From assembly GCA_046160625.1 (NCBI GenBank), contig JBJXGZ010000101.1:1-64000 (forward strand): a DNA stretch of 64,000 bases, read 5' to 3'. A model generated the notes under the pieces. The model was not told the origin of the DNA. It made no database searches and saw nothing but the letters and a program-made list of their open reading frames with translations. A program made the position numbers and the translations under genes. Below are positions 57,253-64,000 of the stretch, piece by piece. Each line of letters starts with the position of its first letter. Positions within the stretch are counted from its first letter, which is position 1. The stretch comes from M3007 sp046160625 (GTDB lineage: Bacteria; Bacteroidota; Bacteroidia; Chitinophagales; Saprospiraceae).

Positions 57253-59032
57253 ACTCTTTCCCAATAGGCAAATTCCCTGCAATCGCCAGCCTTGCTACGG
57301 GGTACATCTTGTGTGTTGGTTCATACCATGGCGAATGACGGTACACCCAGTCAAGTTGAGCCGCGCTATCGCCAGCAAATTCGGGTTCGGCCTTGCGTTT
57401 GGCTTCCAGTTCGGCTTTGATGGAAGGGTTTTTTTTCAAAAACTCAGCAGCCAGGTCTTCAAATACATATGCCGAGAAATATTCTTTTTGCATAAGCACC
57501 GGTTCAAAGAAATTCCATGCAAACCATGAATCGGGTGCGTTTGGCTCTAGTGTCTCCATTAAGTAGCGGTTGGCATTTTGATTGGTAAAAATCACGTAAT
57601 CACCTTTGCTGAATTTCCGTTTGAGTATCTTTTTCTCTAACGTCACCCCGCTGTGGTAGTAATGGCCCTCCCAGGCATTGCGGGTTTTGAAGTCTTTGAT
57701 GAAATAAGTTTCTGTTTCTAATTCTACGGCTTCCGTGAGTCGTTTCAATTCCACCCCGTTATTGTCTAAGCGTTCAATGACATTTTCCCAGGCCTGCGGT
57801 ATGATGTAAGCGGCTGGCTTCGTCACTGTCAAGGATGGATTGAAATAATTGTAGTAGGGAATCTGCTTCTCGTACGGCGCTTTGCGGTCGTACCATAGAC
57901 GCGGAAGCCCGCTTACTTCAGAAGGTTTGTATTTTGCCTCATAACCTTTGAAAGTGATGGAGTCGTGCTTCTTTTGATCCATCGCGAAGTCGAGCGCGAA
58001 TGCCTGCTTGCTTCGGGTTGTTTCCCAGGCTTTGGTGCGTACATCCCGGATTTCAGAAATATGGCGTGACATGAATTGCACCACAGCATCCATGAAATGA
58101 TAGGTGCTCCATACGCGGTCTTTAAAAGGCTTGAGCATGTGGGTCTCGGGCATGAATCCTATGGTATTCCACAGCGCAGCGTAGCCGGTAGAGTACCGAC
58201 CATAGTCGCAAAAACCCGTGATGCCTGAGTCTGGTGTTTCTTTGGGAGAATCTACATAAGGTATCATTTCCCATTTTCTGCCTTTCATGTCGGCGTAGAG
58301 TTCAGGAAGCATTGTTTCCTGTAAAAATTGACCGAGTGGGGCCTCCAACTTGTTGTGTTGGGTGGCGATAAGGGTCATGGTGTATTGATAATCAGCGCCA
58401 TTGCTCGTGTGGTTGTCCACAAAAATATCGGGCAGCCAGGTCGTGAAAATCTTGTTGAACGTGCGGGCATTGCGCGAATCACATTTAATAAAATCACGGT
58501 TGAGATCGTAGTTGCGGGCGTTCCCCCGAAAACCATACGATTCAGGGCCGTCCTGGTTGGCACGTGAATAGGCCCCTCGGTTCAGGCAGCCATCCACATT
58601 GTACACAGGAATGAGCACGATCACTAAATGCTCAAGCGCTTTTTGCATGGCTGGTTTTTCCAGGTAATCGCGCAACAATAAAATGGTTGCGTCAATTCCT
58701 TCTGGTTCGCCAGGGTGAATCCCGTTGTTGATCAGTAAGATACGTTTACCTGATTGTCGGATTTTTTCGGGATCAAATTCTCCACTGGTGTTCAACACCG
58801 CAACATGAAGCGGCTCGCCGCTGTCGGTACTGCCTACCTTTGAGAGTTGAAAAATACTGGGATGAGCTGCCGCCATCTTTTCATAACAAGCGATGGCTTC
58901 ATGATACGTAAGCGTCTGGTTTTCGTTCGTCTCGAACGGGATGCTGAAATGCGCCATTTTTGGTGGGTGGTTAATGTGTCGGTTGCAGGCAGCCACGCAA
59001 AGCGTAACGAGCAGCAGCGATATTTTTTTCAT
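57251..59032 (-). CDS. M14-family zinc carboxypeptidase, lipoprotein
   Basis: 593 aa from the ATG at 59032 (MKKISLLLVTLCVAACNRHI, lipobox VAAC at Cys16); the frame open to 59122 runs through a palindromic element. Zinc ligands are NNGIHPGEPEG (H106, E109) and VDNHTSNGADY (H208), substrate Arg in GNARNYDLNRDF (about 170-181), and the catalytic Glu in MPETHML (about 296). The C-terminal ~200 residues (from about 400) form an extra domain. Carboxypeptidases of this group trim peptides outside the inner membrane. It fits the protein-degrading theme with the POT transporter, ggt and CocE-type hydrolase. Confidence 0.9.
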   Translation of the reverse strand: MKKISLLLVTLCVAACNRHINHPPKMAHFSIPFETNENQTLTYHEAIACYEKMAAAHPSIFQLSKVGSTDSGEPLHVAVLNTSGEFDPEKIRQSGKRILLINNGIHPGEPEGIDATILLLRDYLEKPAMQKALEHLVIVLIPVYNVDGCLNRGAYSRANQDGPESYGFRGNARNYDLNRDFIKCDSRNARTFNKIFTTWLPDIFVDNHTSNGADYQYTMTLIATQHNKLEAPLGQFLQETMLPELYADMKGRKWEMIPYVDSPKETPDSGITGFCDYGRYSTGYAALWNTIGFMPETHMLKPFKDRVWSTYHFMDAVVQFMSRHISEIRDVRTKAWETTRSKQAFALDFAMDQKKHDSITFKGYEAKYKPSEVSGLPRLWYDRKAPYEKQIPYYNYFNPSLTVTKPAAYIIPQAWENVIERLDNNGVELKRLTEAVELETETYFIKDFKTRNAWEGHYYHSGVTLEKKILKRKFSKGDYVIFTNQNANRYLMETLEPNAPDSWFAWNFFEPVLMQKEYFSAYVFEDLAAEFLKKNPSIKAELEAKRKAEPEFAGDSAAQLDWVYRHSPWYEPTHKMYPVARLAIAGNLPIGKE

Positions 59033-59073
59033 GGTAAGAATCTCGCCGCGAAGGTAGGAAGCCGGATGCAAAA

Positions 59074-59162
59074 CATGGATCATCCCTAATTTTGAGTCGG
59101 ATTTGTTTGATTGATGAGTCAATCAAACAAAATCAGCCCTTGCTAAAAATTCGACTCATCCA
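59074..59162. repeat. Palindromic element, CATGA.TC.TCCC family, short copy 3
   Basis: Outer box CATGGATCATCCCTAATTTT (59074 on), right box complement of GGATGAGTCGAATTTTTAGC (to 59162), and an inner palindrome TTTGTTTGATTGA/TCAATCAAACAAA around TGAG. It lies between the M14 peptidase start and the PorE-like gene stop. Confidence 0.78.
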
Positions 59163-59199
59163 GCGTTGCGATACGACTTATGGTCCTGCCACAACTGCG

Positions 59200-61242
59200 C
59201 TATTTCTGCACCCTCACCTCCACAATCTCCACCCTCCTCTCCCGGGCAGCATCCGGGTGATAGATGGAGTTCCGCTCGTCGCTAAGTTTATCGCTAATGC
59301 CTGCACGGGCAGCAGTTTCCCCAAAACTGGTTTCTGTGATTTTCAATTTTCCAGAACGCAGATAGGGTTGCAATGATCCCTCTGACCAGGTTTCAAAATG
59401 ATTCCGCACACTGCTCACGCGGCGTTTGCCGAGGTTGAGGTTATAGTCGCTTTCGGCGCGAGGGCTGGTAAAACCCTTGATGAGCACTTCGATGGCTTCA
59501 CCACGTTCCAGGTGGCTTACTAGAAGGTCTGAAAGTTGCCCCAAAAGGTCGTAGCCCCGGCGGATCTCGGTTTCAAAAAAATCATCTATTCGCTGTTCTG
59601 CTTCCTCGAGTAATATCCCGTCAATATTGCCCGCAAAACGTTCCCGGTATTCAGCTTGGCGATCCAGATAGGCTTGTGCGGTTTCTTCATAACTCCTTTT
59701 GGTAGTAGTTCGACGGGTTCGTTTGTCTGGCTCGTCGTTGTCAAAATAGAGCGGTAAACCATTGAAATCTACCAATTTAGGGGGTTGAACGGGAGGAAGT
59801 GAAGGAAGGGTAGGGGGGAGATCAGGTTTCTTTTCGACAAATTTTGGGACTGTATCGGTTGGCGGAGGAGCAGGGCTTTTCTGGACAGGAATCTTGAAAG
59901 AAAAAATATCGTGACAAGCCGCCTTTGTTTTTTCATCGAGGTAATAAGCTCCCTTGCGATTGCTGCTCAAATAACCGTTTTGACCGTCAGGTTTCAGGTA
60001 AAAATACAAGTCGTTGAAACTCGTGTTTAGTCCTGGGCCAACATTTTGAGGAGTAGAAAATTTGCCTTCTTTTTTATTCGACACATAAATATCGTAACCA
60101 CCTAAACCGGGCATTCCTTCTGAGCTGTAATACAGTTTTTGCGTGGATGTATGGAAGAACGGTGTGCCATCGTTTTCGACTGTATTCAATGCTTCTGCAT
60201 TTTCAGGTTGTTGAAATTCAGGCAGCTGTGTAATTTTTTTGCCGGGCAACGGAAGGTTGCAGACGCAGAAAAAATTGGTGTCGAGCGGTAGGTGCCAAAG
60301 GTCAAGCTTTCCCTTGCCTCCAGGTCGGTCACTGGCAAACCACAATACAGGCTCTTGTGTGTCTTTGTCGAAACCGATACTTGGTTGGGTGCTGGTGTAA
60401 TCTCGCAAGTTAATGGGTTCAGGGAGGCGTACGGCGGGCAGCCAACGGTTTCGGCGATCAATGACTGAAAGCCATAGTTCGCAACGTTTGTCGTAGGCAT
60501 TCAGGTCTTTGCAAACCGTGAAAAACATATAGTGGCCATCGGGCGAAAAGGCTGTATGGGCGATGTGTGCAGTGTCAGCCGTGGGGAAGCCACGCCCGGG
60601 TTCGCGCCCTCGCCCACCTTTGGTTGCGAGCATCACTTTGTTCATCTTTGCTTTTTGCCTGGCCTTGTCGCTTTTTTTATCGAACCGGTTAGAAGTGTAG
60701 AACAGGGAGTCGCCAACCATGGTAGGAGCAAACTCATTCCAAGGGCTGTTGATTTCTTTGCCTAAGTGCTTGATTTCCACACTTGTTGGAGTGGCGGCGA
60801 GGGCAATGGCTGTTTGGCAAAGTTCAATTTCGGCCTGCGCTTTTTGAAAAAACAAAGGCCCCGCCTTTGGGGGTTTTTCTGTTAAAAATTTCTCGAAATA
60901 GGATATTGCAGTTTCGTAGTCACCCTGACTTTTTTTCACCTCCGCCAAACGGAAGTCTACGAGCGGGTGTTTCTCCTTGTGTTTGGGAGAGGTTGCGATT
61001 TTCTGGTAAGAACGCTCAGCTTCCGGGAAGGATTGGTACATCCGAGCGCTCTCGCCGTATTTCCACCAAAGCGAAAAATCGTCCTTGTTGCGTTTCAGTA
61101 CATCGCCATAATATTGGACGGCTGCACCGTAATTTTTTTTCTTAAAAGCCTCATCACCAGCGCGTTCGTACGAACGAAGTGATTGGGCGGCTACATTGGA
61201 GTAAACGAAAAGCGTTGCTAAGATTAAAAAGACTTTTTTCAT
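59200..61242 (-). CDS. PorE-like protein: TPR, PD40 propeller and OmpA domain (T9SS-associated)
   Basis: 680 aa. Signal peptide at 1-19 (MKKVFLILATLFVYSNVAA). TPRs at about 20-145 (AFKKKNYGAAVQYYGDVLKRNKDD), PD40/WD40-like propeller at about 165-440 (AFSPDGHYMFFTVCKDLNAYD, PSIGFDKDTQEPVLWFASDRPGGKGKLDLW, YYSSEGMPGLGGYDIYVSNK), a Pro-rich linker, and OmpA at about 575-680 (VLIKGFTSPRAESDYNLNLGKRRVSSVRNHF). This is the order of PorE, which ties the T9SS to peptidoglycan, and of paralogs next to SprF/PorP genes. It stands 90 bp downstream of the PorP/SprF-like gene on the same strand. The window lacks the trans-envelope PorK-PorN genes, so it may be a cargo-specific paralog pair. Confidence 0.87.
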   Translation of the reverse strand: MKKVFLILATLFVYSNVAAQSLRSYERAGDEAFKKKNYGAAVQYYGDVLKRNKDDFSLWWKYGESARMYQSFPEAERSYQKIATSPKHKEKHPLVDFRLAEVKKSQGDYETAISYFEKFLTEKPPKAGPLFFQKAQAEIELCQTAIALAATPTSVEIKHLGKEINSPWNEFAPTMVGDSLFYTSNRFDKKSDKARQKAKMNKVMLATKGGRGREPGRGFPTADTAHIAHTAFSPDGHYMFFTVCKDLNAYDKRCELWLSVIDRRNRWLPAVRLPEPINLRDYTSTQPSIGFDKDTQEPVLWFASDRPGGKGKLDLWHLPLDTNFFCVCNLPLPGKKITQLPEFQQPENAEALNTVENDGTPFFHTSTQKLYYSSEGMPGLGGYDIYVSNKKEGKFSTPQNVGPGLNTSFNDLYFYLKPDGQNGYLSSNRKGAYYLDEKTKAACHDIFSFKIPVQKSPAPPPTDTVPKFVEKKPDLPPTLPSLPPVQPPKLVDFNGLPLYFDNDEPDKRTRRTTTKRSYEETAQAYLDRQAEYRERFAGNIDGILLEEAEQRIDDFFETEIRRGYDLLGQLSDLLVSHLERGEAIEVLIKGFTSPRAESDYNLNLGKRRVSSVRNHFETWSEGSLQPYLRSGKLKITETSFGETAARAGISDKLSDERNSIYHPDAARERRVEIVEVRVQK

Positions 61243-61332
61243 AGTAGTTCATTTATTACAACCGGTGGGGAAAGAGGATGTTAGGCCAAATGGTTTTGCC
61301 TAACGCACCGATTGTTTTTTTTGGTTTGTTTT

Positions 61333-62340
61333 TTAAAAAACGGGGCAACATTTAACAACTTTTGTAACCGGAACTGGAACTACTCTCCATACTACCGCAA
61401 TTTCTATGCCGCCCCGCCCTTTGGTGGCCTCATTAAACTTTGAGGTGTTCCAGTCATAACTGATCCCAACCAGCCAATTGTTGCGTTCCAGTTGTATCGC
61501 AGGTATGATGGCATCGCCCAATCGGGTGGCCAAAGTGGCTCTTATGGATGTCACATTAGCAAGGCCATTGCTTAATATTTGGCGTATTCCAGCACCTATA
61601 ACAATTTCTTTCGCGCTTTTCATGCTTTGTGCCGCAGCAAATGCTACGATGTCGGCTTGTTCCCGAATTTGATAAATGCCCTCAGAGAAAATGCTTGATC
61701 GCAGCGGCAATTTTGCTTCGTCAATACCCCCCAAACTTACTACTGGCCGATTGAGGTGAAACACCCCAAAGCCTACCGTGGCTCGGTTCCGGGATTCCGC
61801 AGCCTGGTAATGCCATAATAGTCCGCCAGACAATGTTGGTGTAAGTCCGGAACTTTGGCCAAAGGGCTCTTTAGAAGGCAATGTGGGGTCAAAAAATTCG
61901 TTGGCCCAATGATTTTTGAATTTCAAATGACTGATATCCACCGTACGCTGCGCTCCGGCAATTCCAAATCCAATAGAAACCGCACTTGTCTTGTTAAGCG
62001 CATGTGTTGCACTTAGGTTCAATCCTGCCTGTGCCCAGGAAAGGGTCGCATCACCTGCTTGGTCTTTTTGGAGTAAAATACCAAAGGCGACAAGGCTCCT
62101 CCCGCGTTGAATAGCCTTCCAATCTGCTGATATTGAATAAGTTTCGTAGGCGACAGGTACAGTCCTCCATTGGGAACGAAATATCCCGGCCACACGCCAT
62201 TCACCCTGAAATACCCCTGTGGAGGCAGGACTAAGGTGCATGGGATTGAGGTAAAATTGAGAAAAATGCAAGTCTTGCGCAGTCGCTGGCGCTAAACAAA
62301 AAGACAGCCCAAGTATGGTGAGGAGGACGGGGGGATACAT
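61333..62340 (-). CDS. PorP/SprF-family outer-membrane protein
   Basis: 335 aa with a signal peptide (MYPPVLLTILGLSFCLAPATA). The start of the mature part, QDLHFSQFYLNPMHLSPASTGVFQGEWRV, is the family hallmark (DxxFSQFxxNPxxLNPAxxG). The rest is a beta barrel (VAFGILLQKDQAGDATLSWAQAGLNLSATHAL, RATVGFGVFHLNRPV). PorP/SprF proteins are linked to T9SS type B cargo such as SprB adhesins; the broken FG-GAP gene at 36.7 kb carries such a type B end. Paired with the PorE-like gene. Confidence 0.93.
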   Translation of the reverse strand: MYPPVLLTILGLSFCLAPATAQDLHFSQFYLNPMHLSPASTGVFQGEWRVAGIFRSQWRTVPVAYETYSISADWKAIQRGRSLVAFGILLQKDQAGDATLSWAQAGLNLSATHALNKTSAVSIGFGIAGAQRTVDISHLKFKNHWANEFFDPTLPSKEPFGQSSGLTPTLSGGLLWHYQAAESRNRATVGFGVFHLNRPVVSLGGIDEAKLPLRSSIFSEGIYQIREQADIVAFAAAQSMKSAKEIVIGAGIRQILSNGLANVTSIRATLATRLGDAIIPAIQLERNNWLVGISYDWNTSKFNEATKGRGGIEIAVVWRVVPVPVTKVVKCCPVF

Positions 62341-62411
62341 AACAGCGATCGGTTTGGCTGGATGCGCGAAGGTAACAAAGGAAGCTTCGCCGAAGATAGT
62401 ATTTTCGCCCC

Positions 62412-63119
62412 ATGAATTTTGAAATTTGTGTCACCAATCTCCAATCTGCCCTTGGGGCCCAAAAGGGAGGAGCACAGCGCATCGAACTTTGTGCTGCATT
62501 GGATGTGGGCGGGCTTACGCCGTCCTTGGGCCTGATTCGTGCGGTGATTAAGGCTTTAGAAATCCCGGTTCATGTGCTGATTCGCCCCAGAGAAGGCGAT
62601 TTTTGCTATACTGAAGGCGAGTTGGCGATCATGTTGGATGATATTCAGCAATGCAGATCAGCTGGCGCGGCAGGCGTGGTGGTTGGCGCGCTCACAGCAG
62701 AGGGATTGCTTGATTTGCCCAAAATGAAGGCGATGAAAGCAGCCGCCGGGAATTTGGAAGTGACTTGCCATCGGGCTTTTGATTTCACGCTCGACCCAAT
62801 GAAGTCTTTAGAGCAATTGATTGATATAGGTTTTCAGCGAGTTTTGAGTTCAGGGCAATCAGATTCCGCATTTAATGGCCGGTTTTTATTGCAGAAATTG
62901 TTGGAGCAGGCCAAGGGGCGTATAACAGTGATGCCAGGCGCAGGCATAAATGCCCAAAACATTCGTGCCATTGCGGAGTTTACCGGGGCAGAAGATTTTC
63001 ATTTCACTGGGAAAAAGAAGGTGCTGGCAAGTGGAGAGAGGGATATACCCGGGTTAGAAGCCTGGCATTGGGAGAGTAAGGAAGAGGCTATAAGAGAAAT
63101 CATTACGGCCATAGCGTAG
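62412..63119 (+). CDS. cutC: CutC-family protein
   Basis: 235 aa, TIM-barrel. Motifs: MNFEICVTNLQSALGAQKGGA, RIELCAALDVGGLTPSLGLI (about 23-42), VHVLIRPREGDFCYTEGEL (about 53-71), TCHRAFD (about 118-124), RVLSSGQ and VMPGAGINAQNI (about 178-189). It is named for copper homeostasis, but its enzymatic role is uncertain. It is a single gene divergent from the PorP-like gene; TATTTTCG just upstream (62399-62406) resembles a -7 box. Confidence 0.94.
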   Translation: MNFEICVTNLQSALGAQKGGAQRIELCAALDVGGLTPSLGLIRAVIKALEIPVHVLIRPREGDFCYTEGELAIMLDDIQQCRSAGAAGVVVGALTAEGLLDLPKMKAMKAAAGNLEVTCHRAFDFTLDPMKSLEQLIDIGFQRVLSSGQSDSAFNGRFLLQKLLEQAKGRITVMPGAGINAQNIRAIAEFTGAEDFHFTGKKKVLASGERDIPGLEAWHWESKEEAIREIITAIA

Positions 63120-63135
63120 CAGGGTAAAGTTCTTG

Positions 63136-63159
63136 GTTCATCGTTCATCGTTCATCGTT
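63136..63159 (+). repeat. GTTCATCG word repeat before the YdjM-like gene
   Basis: Three tandem GTTCATC(G) words, ending 6 nt before the TTG start at 63166. Same word and gene-relative orientation as at ppk2 and the GWxTD gene. Confidence 0.88.
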
Positions 63160-63165
63160 CCAAAC

Positions 63166-64000
63166 TTGGATTCACTCACACAAATCGTACTAGGCGCCGC
63201 TTGCGGAGAGGCGGTGGCTGGTAAAAAAATCGGCAACAGGGCCATGCTCTGGGGCGCTGTTGGTGGCACCATCCCCGATCTTGACGTTTTCGCTTCGTTT
63301 TTTTGCGACGAGATTGCAAGCACCTCGTTCCATCGCGGTTTTATGCACTCGTTTCTCTTCGCCGCGCTCGCGCCTTGGGTGTTGGCCAAATTGACACAGT
63401 GGTTCTACGGTGAAAACGTCTACAAACGCCGCGGCTACAAAGCAGGGGCAATGGCCATTTGGCTCATATTTTACATGAGTGCGGCTGCCGGGATCAACTT
63501 CATCCCAGTTTTAATGGGCGAAGGACTAAGCTGGTACGCACTTGTGCCGACGCTTTTACTCGGTGCTTGGTTTGTTTGGAAACTATGGCGCGATTACTGG
63601 CAACGCGACTTAAAACTGGTGGAAGGCACTTACAGCACCTGGGTTGCTCTATTCTTTTGGAGCATTTTCACACACCCGATTTTGGACTGTTTTACGAGCT
63701 GGGGAACACAAATTTTTCAGCCATTTAGCGACTTGCGGGTACAATGGTGCATGGTGTCGGTGGTAGATCCGATCGCGACTATTCCTTTCTTGATTTTGCT
63801 TGTAGTGGCTTCCCGTATCCCCAAATCGAGGCCTGCCAGGTCATGGTGGAATTGGGCAGGACTGACATGGTTTTGTGGTTATTTGCTCATCTATACTGTG
63901 TGGCATAAAAGCGTTGTCAACCAAACATTTGAAGAAACGTTAGCCTCAAAAAACATTGATTATCAACGGTATTACACCAATCCAAGCATTTTCAACAACA
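63166..64000 (+). CDS. YdjM-type membrane-bound metal-dependent hydrolase (cut by window end)
   Basis: 278 codons to the window edge, no stop. The start is TTG at 63166: no ATG exists upstream in frame, and the reading LDSLTQIVLGAACGEAVAG matches the canonical family start MDSLTQIVLGAA. Motifs: GGTIPDLDVF (about 27-36), SFHRGFMHS (His pair, about 47-55), FWSIFTHPILDCFTSWGTQ (about 163-182), with about five membrane helices. LexA-regulated YdjM of E. coli gives the family its name; the substrate is unknown. The frame stays open and ordinary up to base 64000. Confidence 0.87.
   Translation, partial: MDSLTQIVLGAACGEAVAGKKIGNRAMLWGAVGGTIPDLDVFASFFCDEIASTSFHRGFMHSFLFAALAPWVLAKLTQWFYGENVYKRRGYKAGAMAIWLIFYMSAAAGINFIPVLMGEGLSWYALVPTLLLGAWFVWKLWRDYWQRDLKLVEGTYSTWVALFFWSIFTHPILDCFTSWGTQIFQPFSDLRVQWCMVSVVDPIATIPFLILLVVASRIPKSRPARSWWNWAGLTWFCGYLLIYTVWHKSVVNQTFEETLASKNIDYQRYYTNPSIFNN

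Noticed and set aside
1..64000. rRNA, tRNA, CRISPR, prophage or replication origin
   Set aside because: I looked for cloverleaf-like tails, repeat-spacer patterns, phage genes and DnaA-box clusters while reading and saw none; a tRNA in a short gap cannot be fully excluded without a covariance search.

Overview
The window looks like the chromosome of a member of the Bacteroidota, most likely Saprospiria (Saprospiraceae, Lewinellaceae or Haliscomenobacteraceae). The support is: at least six products with a type IX secretion (T9SS) C-terminal sorting domain, a PorP/SprF protein beside a TPR-PD40-OmpA (PorE-like) protein, an UpxY/NusG-like antiterminator, a GWxTD protein, and upstream regions with the Bacteroidota promoter pattern TTG-N19..23-TAnnTTTG instead of a sigma70 pattern. 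I saw no rRNA, tRNA or CRISPR array.

Layout. 1-3.7 kb: a GH3 glycosidase (cut by the window edge) behind a membrane-spanning propeller/Y_Y_Y/HTH regulator. 3.9-10 kb: an accessory stretch with a DUF4143 ATPase, a dead fragment of an UpxY gene, an unknown protein, a broken secreted-protein gene, a 137-bp IS903-type MITE with a 9-bp target duplication, a repeat-built T9SS cargo and the intact UpxY gene. 10-17 kb: DinB, a polytopic membrane protein and a GT2 glycosyltransferase, then mutS. Between GT2 and mutS sits a three-gene cassette (antitoxin, PIN toxin, unknown) bounded by two diverged copies of the last 20 codons of mutS. 17-24 kb: a beta-helix cargo, folP and a NitT/TauT-type ABC importer whose binding protein is fused to an OmpA domain. 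24-28 kb: a POT peptide transporter, a small secreted protein and a GWxTD lipoprotein-like protein. 28.6-33.8 kb: an LRR-ROC-COR-TIR (ROCO) protein facing a periplasmic-binding-protein/pentameric ligand-gated ion channel fusion. 34-42 kb: a CocE-type hydrolase, an FG-GAP/UnbV gene split by an in-frame TGA, and smaller exported proteins. 42-46.5 kb: PPK2, homodimeric pyruvate dehydrogenase E1 (aceE) and lipB. 46.6-57 kb: CotH-like and vanadium-haloperoxidase-like T9SS cargoes, a serine hydrolase, gamma-glutamyltransferase and a probable small RNA. 57-64 kb: an M14 peptidase, the PorE-like/PorP-like pair, cutC and a YdjM-type membrane hydrolase cut by the window end.

Across the whole window, gaps hold tandem short-word repeats and long inverted repeats. 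One family (TTGGACATTGGAC words) lies in the 5' leader of the peptide transporter gene and also inside the coding sequences of mutS, lipB and folP, always read as S-N-V-Q. Another set of words lies directly before start codons. A third family is a palindromic element with conserved outer boxes (CATGA.TC.TCCC). With the channel fusion, the ROCO-TIR protein and the mutS-tail cassette, these repeats are the most unusual content. All coordinates and motifs come from reading the sequence; family names come from knowledge of domain motifs without database searches.
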